Positions 1 through 7,881 of a DNA stretch of 64,000 nucleotides are shown here, one piece after another. The DNA lies in contig CAZKVC010000009.1 of NCBI GenBank assembly GCA_964556115.1, positions 1 through 64,000 of the forward strand, written 5' to 3'. Each line of letters opens with the position of its first letter. The stretch's first letter is position 1. Under the pieces are notes generated by a model. The model ran no database searches. It saw only the letters and a program-made list of their open reading frames with translations, and had not been told where the DNA came from. The position numbers were made by a program, and so were the translations under genes. This DNA comes from Parvularcula sp964556115. Its GTDB lineage: Bacteria; Pseudomonadota; Alphaproteobacteria; Caulobacterales; Parvularculaceae.

Positions 1-889
1 TCTCCACCCCGATCTCGCGCAGGACCGCGATCGAGGCGGTGCGCATCTTCTGGTATTCCTTGTCGGTCAGGGTCATGGCCGGGGCGACGGTGATCGAGTC
101 GCCGGTATGAACCCCCATCGCGTCGACATTCTCGATGGAGCAGATGATGATGCAGTTGTCTGCCCGGTCGCGGACAACCTCCATCTCGTATTCCTTCCAA
201 CCGAGAAGCGACTCGTCGATCAGCACCTGGCCCACCGGTGAGGCATCGAGGCCGGCGCGGACGATCTCGTCATACTCCTCGCGGTTGTAGGCGATGCCCC
301 CGCCGGTGCCGCCAAGGGTAAAGGCGGGCCGGATGATCGCGGGCAGGCCGATCTCGTCCAGAGCCTTCATCGCCTGGCCATAGCCCGTGATCCGGTCGTA
401 GCCGGTGATCTTGCCGTTCTCACCCCTGATCGGCGGCGAGGAAGCGATGGCCGAGCGGGGGTTTTCGAGCCCGATCTTCTCCATCGCGATGCGGAATTTC
501 TCGCGGTCTTCCGCCTTGTCGATGACATCGGCGCGGGCGCCGATCATCTCGACACCGAAACGCTCCAGCGTGCCGCGCTCTTCAAGCTGGAGCGCACAGT
601 TCAGCGCCGTCTGCCCGCCCATGGTCGGCAGAAGCGCGTCGGGGCGCTCCTTCTCGATCACTTTCTCGACGAATTCAGGCGTGATCGGCTCGACATAGGT
701 GGCGTCGGCGAACTCGGGATCGGTCATGATCGTGGCGGGGTTCGAGTTCACCAGGATCACCCGGTAGCCCTCTTCCTTCAGGGCCTTCACCGCCTGCACG
801 CCCGAATAGTCGAACTCGCAGGCCTGACCGATGATGATCGGCCCCGCGCCGATGATGAGAATGCTCTCCAGATCGGTGCGTTTGGGCAT
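1..889 (-). CDS. carB: Carbamoyl-phosphate synthase large subunit, N-terminal part (cut by window edge)
   Basis: Makes carbamoyl phosphate from bicarbonate, ATP and glutamine-derived ammonia, for arginine and pyrimidine synthesis; it pairs with the CarA glutaminase in the cytoplasm. About 296 residues are visible, starting MPKRTDLESILIIGAGPI at the ATG whose complement ends at 889. The start shows the N-terminal dinucleotide-like fold. It is followed by PTMGGQTALN and then the beginning of the first ATP-grasp domain (TLGGTGGGIAYN). The frame stays open to base 1, so the second ATP-grasp half and the allosteric domain lie outside. carA is not adjacent on the visible side. Identity is very secure from family-typical residues throughout. 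Confidence 0.97.
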   Translation of the reverse strand, partial: MPKRTDLESILIIGAGPIIIGQACEFDYSGVQAVKALKEEGYRVILVNSNPATIMTDPEFADATYVEPITPEFVEKVIEKERPDALLPTMGGQTALNCALQLEERGTLERFGVEMIGARADVIDKAEDREKFRIAMEKIGLENPRSAIASSPPIRGENGKITGYDRITGYGQAMKALDEIGLPAIIRPAFTLGGTGGGIAYNREEYDEIVRAGLDASPVGQVLIDESLLGWKEYEMEVVRDRADNCIIICSIENVDAMGVHTGDSITVAPAMTLTDKEYQKMRTASIAVLREIGVE

Positions 890-972
890 GGGCCTTGGCT
901 CCTCAGCGCTGGGGGTAAACGGCTGAGCGGATAGGCCGCGCTGGGGGGAAGATCAACGGTAAATGGCGCGGG

Positions 973-2367
973 TCAGGTGGTGAGGAAGATAATCCCCATC
1001 ACACCTGCCGCCAAGAACAGCAGCTGCCGGAGTTCGGTCATTGGCTGGAAAGGGATATGGTGCGACGCCAGTCGGAGCATGACAGGAACCTGAGGCAAAG
1101 CCCCAAGAGCGAAAGCATAGATCGCCGCCGTCGGCCCACAGAGCGCGTTCAAGACGAAAGCGGCTGCGATAACGACTGGCGCAGATGCAATCGAAATGAA
1201 TGAGAACCCTCGGCTATCGCCCGAAGAAAGAACGACAGAGGAAACGAGTTCATAGGGAAGGCATAGGATTCCGAGAGAAAGAATCCGAGCGAATTCAATA
1301 GCCCCGATATATTCGGGGGGATACATGAATTTGATGACGAGAGTGACCCCAATATTAAATGCCAAGAAAATCGCGAGGCATAAGAGGTCGACGATCAGTC
1401 TGTATTGTCGATAGAACCTAATCGCCTCTTCGCGCCCTGATCTGAGAGCTTCGGATATCGCGGGGAACGCAATTTGCTGGAGAACCTGTAGCGATACGCC
1501 AAATGCTGCCGCGTACCACGTGGCGCCGATGATGAAGACCGAGAAGTTCGTGGCTGCCATCCAGAAGCCGAGCAGAATTTTGTCGCTTTGTTTGATCAGG
1601 AACCCACCGATCGAGGCCGGAACCAACCATTTGCCGAAGTGGAAAATTTCCACGAAGCACCTGCGGTGGAATTTGAAAGCGGCAGGCGCACCACTGAGGA
1701 CGACATGGGATGCGAGGATGTTCGAGATCTGGGCAGCGATCATGCCGAAAACCAGCGACCACACACCCCACCCGACGGCGGCCGCTCCGAGAGTTACGAG
1801 CGTGCCTATTATTTGGGCGACGAACTGGATGCTGGCAACTTTCCCGATCAGAAGCTTTCGTTTGGCAATCCAGAGGTTTGGAGAAACAAGACCAAGGCCG
1901 AGAACCTGTAACCCGGCAACGGCAATCAGCGCGGGAGCCTGCTCGCTCTGCAAAATGGTGCCTTCAGGCATCAGACCTTGGTTGAGCCCGACGGTGATGC
2001 TCAGGAGCCCGATCAGGACATAAAGCAGGATATTCAGGGAAAAATTGGCCGTGAATGCGGTCGAGTAGAAGGCGCGCCGATCGCCGTTCGGGCTGCGTAT
2101 GACGCTCTGCGGGATACCGACGTCGCTGAACATGACGACGGCCTGGTTGATGGCGAGGGCAACCCCGAAAAGCCCGAACGCCTCGGGGGCGACCAACCGG
2201 ACGAGAACGAGGTTCGAGGCCAAACGAAGAACGTTCTGGGCCATCTGAACGGACGCTACGACAGCCGAGCCCCTGACCGTACGGGCCATCAGCCCATCGG
2301 AGAGCAGTTTCTCGAGGCGCATGAGCGTCGCCAGCCTACCCATTCGTTCGGCCACAACGCCTCTCAT
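973..2367 (-). CDS. Polysaccharide flippase, MOP/Wzx-like membrane protein
   Basis: A 464-residue protein made almost entirely of hydrophobic helices (about 12). The N-terminal part carries a VRLVAPEAFGLFGVALAI pattern, typical of lipopolysaccharide/exopolysaccharide exporters of the MATE-like MOP superfamily (Wzx/PST). Family members flip undecaprenyl-linked glycans across the inner membrane; the substrate cannot be read from the sequence. The start at 2367 has a good upstream AAGGAAG. The gene is divergent from the ligase/polymerase-like gene beginning at 2483, with 115 bp between. Base composition is clearly lower in GC than carB or the downstream genes, suggesting lateral acquisition of the pair. 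No glycosyltransferase is nearby. Confidence 0.85.
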   Translation of the reverse strand: MRGVVAERMGRLATLMRLEKLLSDGLMARTVRGSAVVASVQMAQNVLRLASNLVLVRLVAPEAFGLFGVALAINQAVVMFSDVGIPQSVIRSPNGDRRAFYSTAFTANFSLNILLYVLIGLLSITVGLNQGLMPEGTILQSEQAPALIAVAGLQVLGLGLVSPNLWIAKRKLLIGKVASIQFVAQIIGTLVTLGAAAVGWGVWSLVFGMIAAQISNILASHVVLSGAPAAFKFHRRCFVEIFHFGKWLVPASIGGFLIKQSDKILLGFWMAATNFSVFIIGATWYAAAFGVSLQVLQQIAFPAISEALRSGREEAIRFYRQYRLIVDLLCLAIFLAFNIGVTLVIKFMYPPEYIGAIEFARILSLGILCLPYELVSSVVLSSGDSRGFSFISIASAPVVIAAAFVLNALCGPTAAIYAFALGALPQVPVMLRLASHHIPFQPMTELRQLLFLAAGVMGIIFLTT

Positions 2368-2482
2368 AACGCTTCCTTCAGCCGTGTAGCAAACCCAGTG
2401 GCCCTAAATGCTGTGGCCTTCATCTTCGTTAAGTGTATCTCGATGACAATCGGGCGAAAACGAGCAGGCCAATCGGACGACG

Positions 2483-4012
2483 ATGCAACCGACCTACATC
2501 ATACAAACCGTTGCTTTCCTGCTCCCCATTTTTCTCGCGTCATGGGTGCTCCGGCCCCGGTTGGAGGAATGCGGCGACGAGATCAAACTGTTTGTGGGAT
2601 GGGTGCTGGCTACCTTGGTGGGCTTCACCCTCTTGCCCGGTCTTGGCCTCTTTCTGCTGTTCGCGCTGATCCTTGTTGCCTGTGCGCCTCGCAAGAGAGT
2701 GAACCTTGCGTGTTACCTCATCGGAATGATCCTTGTCCTCCCGGACGGAATTCAGTGGCAGGTGCCGTTCCCTGGGGTGAACTATCTTTTCACGATGAGC
2801 CCGCTCTTCGTCGTCGTGGTCGTCGGTAGTCTCCTGGTCAACTTCCGTGAGAAACCTGTCTGGAAACTGAGTGGAGGCGTAGGCAACCTTTCACGCCTCG
2901 TCGGCCTGTTCTTCGTGCTGCGTCTTCTCCTCGACCTACGCAATCCATCGACATTCACGAACGAGCTGCGGGATATCTTCACTGGAAGCATCGAGACTTT
3001 GGGTCTCTATTTCCTACTTGCAGGACTGCTGACCGGTCCCGCTTCTGAGCGAACCTTCCGCTCCATGTTCCTGCTTTCGCTCGTCCTGATTTCCGGCCCC
3101 GCCGCGCTCGTCCTTCTCAAGGGTTGGGACGTCTACGGGGCAATCGACAATCTCGAATTCGGCTACATCGCAAGAAGCGGCAGCCTCCGCGCAGGCGCCC
3201 AGTTTTTCGAGACAATGCTCGGCACGCTGATGGTTGTCTTCGGCTATACGCTCTTCTTCTACAGGAAGTCCATCCAGCCCAGAGTGGTCTTGTTGGGTTG
3301 GCTCTTGATGGCGATTATCGGGGTGAAGGTTAGCGGCACACGCGGCGCAATCTTGGTGGCGATGGTGATTGGAACCGCGCATTTTATCCTGGCGACGAAA
3401 GACGGAAGTCGGCAATTCATGTTGGCAAGCATCGCGGGCCTGGCCGCACTGGCCGGCTTCATCTTCCTGACCCAGATCGGTCTTGATACTGTCGATCCCT
3501 ACGGCACCTTCAGCTACCGCCAGAAGCTTTACGAGATGTCCTGGAGCAAATTCCTCGGCAGCCCCATTCTGGGCGATGCCAGTTTCAGCTCCGACCCCTT
3601 CTTCGAACCCCTTCGCCAGGGTCAGGGCATTATCGACTTCACGAGCGTCTTTGTCGTCACCGCGTTGGGTATGGGTTCGGTCGGCTTGATCCTTTTCGTG
3701 TCGATCTTCGGAAATGCCATCATCAGAACCATGAAGCTTGCCAACCAGCTGGGCAAAAGAGGCTCTGAACGGGACATCGAGATGTGGAGATACGGCCGCT
3801 GGCTGACGGCCATCATCGCTGGTTATTTCGTAATGATGGGAACGGTGAGCGGAATCACCAATATCTACGAATTCTTTTTCATCCTCGTCGCCGTGGCCCA
3901 AGCCTATATCGTCCAGGCTGAGAAGATGCTCGCAGGCCAAACCCAGCATCTGAATGAAGCATACCCTTCACCGCTGCTAAAACCGTTTGGTGCACCATCG
4001 AATTCCACGTAG
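2483..4012 (+). CDS. O-antigen ligase/polymerase-like polytopic membrane protein
   Basis: A 509-residue protein with about 10-12 hydrophobic helices and a long hydrophilic segment around residues 330-400 (region DTVDPYGTFSYRQKLYEMSW). That topology is usual for the Wzy_C / O-antigen ligase family, where a large periplasmic loop carries the catalytic residues. A GTRGA motif (residues about 282-286) precedes the loop, as is common in this family. Role inferred: polymerising or ligating polysaccharide delivered by the adjacent divergent flippase. The ribosome-binding site is weak (CGGACGACG before ATG). GC is lower than flanking genes. Whether it is a ligase or polymerase cannot be decided from sequence alone. 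Confidence 0.72.
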   Translation: MQPTYIIQTVAFLLPIFLASWVLRPRLEECGDEIKLFVGWVLATLVGFTLLPGLGLFLLFALILVACAPRKRVNLACYLIGMILVLPDGIQWQVPFPGVNYLFTMSPLFVVVVVGSLLVNFREKPVWKLSGGVGNLSRLVGLFFVLRLLLDLRNPSTFTNELRDIFTGSIETLGLYFLLAGLLTGPASERTFRSMFLLSLVLISGPAALVLLKGWDVYGAIDNLEFGYIARSGSLRAGAQFFETMLGTLMVVFGYTLFFYRKSIQPRVVLLGWLLMAIIGVKVSGTRGAILVAMVIGTAHFILATKDGSRQFMLASIAGLAALAGFIFLTQIGLDTVDPYGTFSYRQKLYEMSWSKFLGSPILGDASFSSDPFFEPLRQGQGIIDFTSVFVVTALGMGSVGLILFVSIFGNAIIRTMKLANQLGKRGSERDIEMWRYGRWLTAIIAGYFVMMGTVSGITNIYEFFFILVAVAQAYIVQAEKMLAGQTQHLNEAYPSPLLKPFGAPSNST

Positions 4013-4280
4013 TGAACAGGACGTAGATGCCCGGTGAACGCCAATATTCGGTTACAGCGTAGAATATCGATGGGTTAAGGGCCGAGGTCTCCAGCGCCGT
4101 GAGAAGGTACTGGGCATCCGATCAGCTTGGACTGATTGCCCAGACAAAATCCTGCCACCGGAAGTTCTCGATAAGCTGCCCTCAGTCACGAGCAAACAGG
4201 CTCAAGCGGACGAAATTGACTCAATCGACAAAGCCGCTTGGTAGGTTCCCCTACTTGAGCAGCGCCTTCACCTGATTTGT
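4013..4280. other. Intergenic stretch with one long hairpin
   Basis: No gene is seen in these 268 bases. They keep the lower GC of the polysaccharide pair. A strong imperfect stem-loop lies at 4110-4143 and is listed separately. The MBL-hydrolase gene ends at 4281 on the other strand. Confidence 0.6.
4110..4143. repeat. Long inverted repeat / stem-loop downstream of the O-antigen ligase-like gene
   Basis: CTGGGCA (4110-4116) pairs with TGCCCAG (4137-4143), and ATCAG (4121-4125) pairs with CTGAT (4132-4136). This gives a 12-bp stem with a 4-base bulge and a 6-base loop. It lies about 100 bp after the stop at 4012, between two convergent genes. There is no T-run, so it may be a bidirectional structured end rather than a classical terminator. 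Confidence 0.5.
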
Positions 4281-4949
4281 TCAAGCATTCAAAGCAGCGT
4301 CGCCTACAAACGGGTTCGAGCGGCGCTCATCGCCGAAGGTGCTCATGGGGCCGTGGCCTGAGACGAAGCGGGTTTCGTCGCCGAGGGGCCAGAGCTTTTC
4401 GGTGATCGAGCGGATCAGGGTCCCATGATCGCCCCTCGGAAAATCGGTGCGCCCGATCGAGCCCTTGAAAAGAACGTCGCCGACAAAGGCGAGGGCTGCG
4501 TCCTTCTGGTGGAAGATGACGTGCCCCGGGGTGTGCCCGGGGGTGAAATAGACGTCGAAGGTGACGCCGCCGATCTCGACCTGGTCGCCATCGTCGAGCC
4601 AGCGGTCCGGCACGACGTTCTCGCCTTCCCCGCCAGCGCCGAAGCGTTTGGACTGCTCGGCGATCTGGGAGAGCCAGAAGATCTCTTCCTCATGGGCGCC
4701 CTCGATGATCGCGCCGGTGCGGCGCTTGAGCTCCATCGCCCCCGAGGCGTGGTCGAGATGGCCATGGGTCAGCCAGATCTTCTTGACCGACGCCTCCATC
4801 GCCTCCGCCGCGGCCAGGAGCCTGTCGACCTCGCCGCCGGGGTCGATCACGACGGCATCGCCGTTGGCCGCCCGGATGATCGAGCAGTTCTGCTGGAACG
4901 GGGTGACAGGGACGATCTGGACGGTGAAAGGGGGCTGTTGGGTCATCAT
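4281..4949 (-). CDS. MBL-fold metallohydrolase, glyoxalase II-like
   Basis: A 222-residue metallo-beta-lactamase-fold hydrolase. The zinc motif THGHLDH lies at residues 61-67. Further ligand histidines and aspartate appear in TPGHTPGH, FVGD and SGHGP. The compact length and the order of motifs match the YcbL / glyoxalase II-like subfamily, which lacks the C-terminal helical domain of true GloB. It probably hydrolyses thioesters such as S-lactoylglutathione, but the substrate is not established by sequence. Two ATGs are adjacent (4949 and 4946); either may be used. No signal peptide is seen, so it is likely cytosolic. Confidence 0.85.
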   Translation of the reverse strand: MMTQQPPFTVQIVPVTPFQQNCSIIRAANGDAVVIDPGGEVDRLLAAAEAMEASVKKIWLTHGHLDHASGAMELKRRTGAIIEGAHEEEIFWLSQIAEQSKRFGAGGEGENVVPDRWLDDGDQVEIGGVTFDVYFTPGHTPGHVIFHQKDAALAFVGDVLFKGSIGRTDFPRGDHGTLIRSITEKLWPLGDETRFVSGHGPMSTFGDERRSNPFVGDAALNA

Positions 4950-5018
4950 GCTGAGCTAGCCTCTGCCGCCGTCCCCTGCAAACAGGGGGGAGGGACGCAC
5001 GAGCCGAAGGAGCCGCCC

Positions 5019-5153
5019 ATGGCCGATCTCAGAACCTGGTGGAGCGAAGTGCCCGATAAGGAGAAGCCGGGCCTCAAGACCCTTTTTGCCATCCTGCTTC
5101 TTGCGCTCTGTCTCGGAGCTGCAGCGACCGCCTACAATCTTCTGGCCGGATAG
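5019..5153 (+). CDS. Small single-span membrane peptide, 44 residues
   Basis: ATG at 5019 follows a good AAGGAG (5008-5013). The 44-residue product is a charged N-terminus with EVPDKEKPG, then one hydrophobic helix (roughly residues 22-42, LFAILLLALCLGAAATAY), and it ends LLAG. Codon use is that of a real high-GC gene. It lies between the MBL hydrolase (divergent start 4949) and the end of the ClC gene (5163). Function unknown; likely an inner-membrane peptide. Confidence 0.55.
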   Translation: MADLRTWWSEVPDKEKPGLKTLFAILLLALCLGAAATAYNLLAG

Positions 5154-5162
5154 AAAGCGCGC

Positions 5163-6803
5163 CTATCGGTGGTGCTCGATATGGCTGTCCACCAGCGCCT
5201 TGTTGTAGGTCCGCAAGGCACGGATCTGGGTGAGGGTGCCGAGGAGCTTGTCTTCGCCCTTCTGCGCCGTCACCGGCATGGCGTCGACACCGAGGCGCGC
5301 CATCTCGGCCAGCGCCTCGCCGAGGGTCTGGTTCACGAACAGGCGGTCGGCCGCCTTCTCGATCGGGGCTGCGGTCTCCGGCACCGGGCGCATCACGTCG
5401 CGCACGCGGATGGTCTGCAGGATGACACCCTGCGGACCCTCCGACAGATCATAGCCGCGCTGGTTGAGCTGGAAGTGGAACCAGCTCGTTCCGAAGAAGA
5501 TCTGGGTCATCACCGTGGCGAGCCCCACGGCGATCATCAGGGCGGCGGTCATGGTGTAGTCGCCCGTCAGCTCGAAGATGATGAGCGTTGTCGAGATCGG
5601 CGCGCCGATGATCGCGCCGGACACCGCGCCCATGCCGATCATCGCAAAGAAGGTCGGCGAGGCGACGAAGGGCCCGAACCATTCCTGCGCGCCGATGCCG
5701 AAGGCTGCCCCGGCCATCGCGCCAAGATAGATGCCGCCCGAAAAGACACCGGTTCCGAAACGGCAGGAGAGGCAGAGGACCGTCGCCAGGATCTTGCCCG
5801 CCAGAAGAACCAGCAGCAGCGGCAGGGCGTAGCGCCCGGCAAGAGCTGCGCTCGTCGCTTCGTATCCGAAGCCCAGAAGCTCGGGCAGGTAGATGCCGAT
5901 CACCCCCATCCCGGCCCCTGCGATCACCGGCAGGACGGCGGGGGAGAGCCTGAGCTTGGCCATGGCGCTGCGGGCCAGTGCCCGGCCGGACGCGGCGCAG
6001 ACGAGAAAGGTGATCGCCACTAGCCCCGCCACCAGGCCGAAGCCGCTGCCAAGGGCGAGATCGAGCGGCGCGGCCCCGCCGTAATCGGGGATGGTGAAGC
6101 GGTGAAGATCGCCAAGATGCGACCGGGTGATGAGGGTTGCGGTGATCGACGAAAGCGCGATCGGCGCGAAGATCGACAGCGCGTAGTTCGACAGCACCAC
6201 CTCGAGGGCAAAGAGGACGCCTGCGATCGGGGCGTTGAAGGCGGCCGAAACCGCCGCGGCCGCCGCGCAACCCAGAAGGGTGCGGCTTTCCTTGCCGCTG
6301 AGGCCGAAATGCTTGGAAAGGAAGACCGAGACCGCGCCGCCCAGAAGAACGGCCGGCCCTTCGCGGCCCGCGCTCGACCCTGTGCCAAGGGCGATGGCGC
6401 AGATGGCGGTGTTGGCCAGGCCCGCAGGCAGGCGGATCGCCCCGGGGGGGCGGGCCCGCGCCTCGATCACCTCCGCGACGCCCTGGCAGCGCGCATCTGG
6501 CAGGATACGGATCCGGCGAAGCCCCCAGAGAAGTCCGCCCACGGCGATGCCCCCAAGGAGCGGGACCAGGAATGCCCGCAGCGGATCCAGCCTCTTTGCG
6601 CCCTGCGCCAGCATGGCGGTGGGCGAGCCATAGGTCTGGACCGTGATGAGCTCGATGAGGAGCGAGAAACCGATGACGCCGTAGGCTGTCAGTACGCCGG
6701 TGACGGCAGCGAGGGTCCATAGCTTGAGGTCCGTCAGGGCGCGTGCCCTCTCGGCGGAATTCTCAAGCCAGGTCTGAAAGCGAACCGCGGACGTGTCGGA
6801 CAT
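5163..6803 (-). CDS. ClC-family chloride channel/transporter with C-terminal CBS region
   Basis: 546 residues from the chosen ATG (MSDTSAVRF, 6803); an in-frame ATG at 6821 has no better support. The protein has about 12 hydrophobic helices with the ClC hallmark GSSAGREGP, including the gating glutamate of GREGP, and a later GTGVFSGGIYLGA segment in place of GxFxP. The last roughly 80 residues (IRVRDVMRPV onward) form a CBS-type cytosolic region. It moves chloride or fluoride-like anions across the inner membrane, possibly with proton antiport. The proline of the third selectivity motif is replaced by glycine, so ion preference is uncertain. Confidence 0.92.
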   Translation of the reverse strand: MSDTSAVRFQTWLENSAERARALTDLKLWTLAAVTGVLTAYGVIGFSLLIELITVQTYGSPTAMLAQGAKRLDPLRAFLVPLLGGIAVGGLLWGLRRIRILPDARCQGVAEVIEARARPPGAIRLPAGLANTAICAIALGTGSSAGREGPAVLLGGAVSVFLSKHFGLSGKESRTLLGCAAAAAVSAAFNAPIAGVLFALEVVLSNYALSIFAPIALSSITATLITRSHLGDLHRFTIPDYGGAAPLDLALGSGFGLVAGLVAITFLVCAASGRALARSAMAKLRLSPAVLPVIAGAGMGVIGIYLPELLGFGYEATSAALAGRYALPLLLVLLAGKILATVLCLSCRFGTGVFSGGIYLGAMAGAAFGIGAQEWFGPFVASPTFFAMIGMGAVSGAIIGAPISTTLIIFELTGDYTMTAALMIAVGLATVMTQIFFGTSWFHFQLNQRGYDLSEGPQGVILQTIRVRDVMRPVPETAAPIEKAADRLFVNQTLGEALAEMARLGVDAMPVTAQKGEDKLLGTLTQIRALRTYNKALVDSHIEHHR

Positions 6804-6978
6804 GCGGGGGCGCGCTATCACCGTTTTCAGCCCAAGTCAGGATGCCCGCGCCGTCAGGTTCCTCATTTTTTGCTTCGCTTTCATGCAAGAAGGGTTCTTG
6901 GCGGGGGAAAACTACGCAAAGACGGAAGCCTATGCTAACCGCCTCGGCGGAACGCCAACGGCCAAGGGAGGCTCAGGG

Positions 6979-7881
6979 ATGACATTCAGGGCAGTAGGAT
7001 GCGCGGTGCTGATGCTGGCCGCGGCAGGTTTGCCGCTCGACGCGTCGGCGCAGGATCGCCGGACCGACCGGCGGATCGCCGAACTCGAACGCCAGCTTCA
7101 GGATCTGCAGGGCGCCGTCTATGGCAGCGACCCGAGCGGCTCGCCGGTGCGCTTCCAGGGGGCGAACCCCGAAGGCAGGCCCGCGGCTGCCAGCCAGGCT
7201 GTCGAACCTGCGGCCACCGCTGCCCTCAATGTCCGCCTGGGCGCTCTCGAGCAGGAGATGCAGCGCCTGACCGGCGAGATCGAGCGGCTGACCTTCCAGA
7301 TGAACCAGCAGCAGGACCAGATGAAGCGTCTGGTGGCCATGGCCTATCCTGAATATGAGGGCGATATCGGCCTCAGCCTGCAGAACCAGCGCGACGTCGT
7401 CGCCTCCGGCGGCACGGTCAATACGCAGCCGACCCCGGGCGGCGGGCCCGTCGATCTCGTGGGCGGGGGCAGCGCGGGCGACGCCCTTCCCACTTATGCC
7501 GATGCAGAGACCGCCTATGCCGCCGGCCGTTCGGCGCTTCTCGAAGCGCGTTACGCCGATGCCGAGCGCGCCTTCCTCGCGCTGACCGAAGCTTTCCCGG
7601 ACAGCGACCGTGCGGGGGATGCGAGCTATTACCTCGGTGAGACCTATCTCGCCCAGGGCGATGTCGGCGCCTCGGCGCGGACCTTCCTCGATTTCATCCG
7701 CAATCACGGCGACAACCCGCGCGCTGCCGAAGCGCACCTGAAGCTCGGCCAGGCTTTCGCGCGGGCCGACAAGACCAATGAGGCATGCCGTGTCTGGCAG
7801 CGCGGCCTTCAGACCTATCCGCAGATGGACGGCTCGCTGAGGGACCGCATCACCGACATGCGTGAGGCCACCTGCGCTTAA
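6979..7881 (+). CDS. cpoB: Cell division coordinator CpoB / YbgF, tol-pal associated
   Basis: 300 residues from ATG 6979, preceded by AAGGGAGG. A longer in-frame extension from 6793 overlaps the ClC start and lacks an RBS, so it is rejected. Residues 1-22 form a signal peptide ending DASAQ. It is followed by a coiled coil (RRIAELERQLQDLQGAV and the RLGALEQEMQRLTGEIERL region), a low-complexity linker, and C-terminal TPR repeats (AYAAGRSALLEARYADAERA onward). CpoB acts in the periplasm with Tol-Pal to coordinate outer-membrane constriction and peptidoglycan synthesis. tolB and pal, usually just upstream, are not present here; the ClC gene is. tilS follows with no gap. Confidence 0.92.
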   Translation: MTFRAVGCAVLMLAAAGLPLDASAQDRRTDRRIAELERQLQDLQGAVYGSDPSGSPVRFQGANPEGRPAAASQAVEPAATAALNVRLGALEQEMQRLTGEIERLTFQMNQQQDQMKRLVAMAYPEYEGDIGLSLQNQRDVVASGGTVNTQPTPGGGPVDLVGGGSAGDALPTYADAETAYAAGRSALLEARYADAERAFLALTEAFPDSDRAGDASYYLGETYLAQGDVGASARTFLDFIRNHGDNPRAAEAHLKLGQAFARADKTNEACRVWQRGLQTYPQMDGSLRDRITDMREATCA

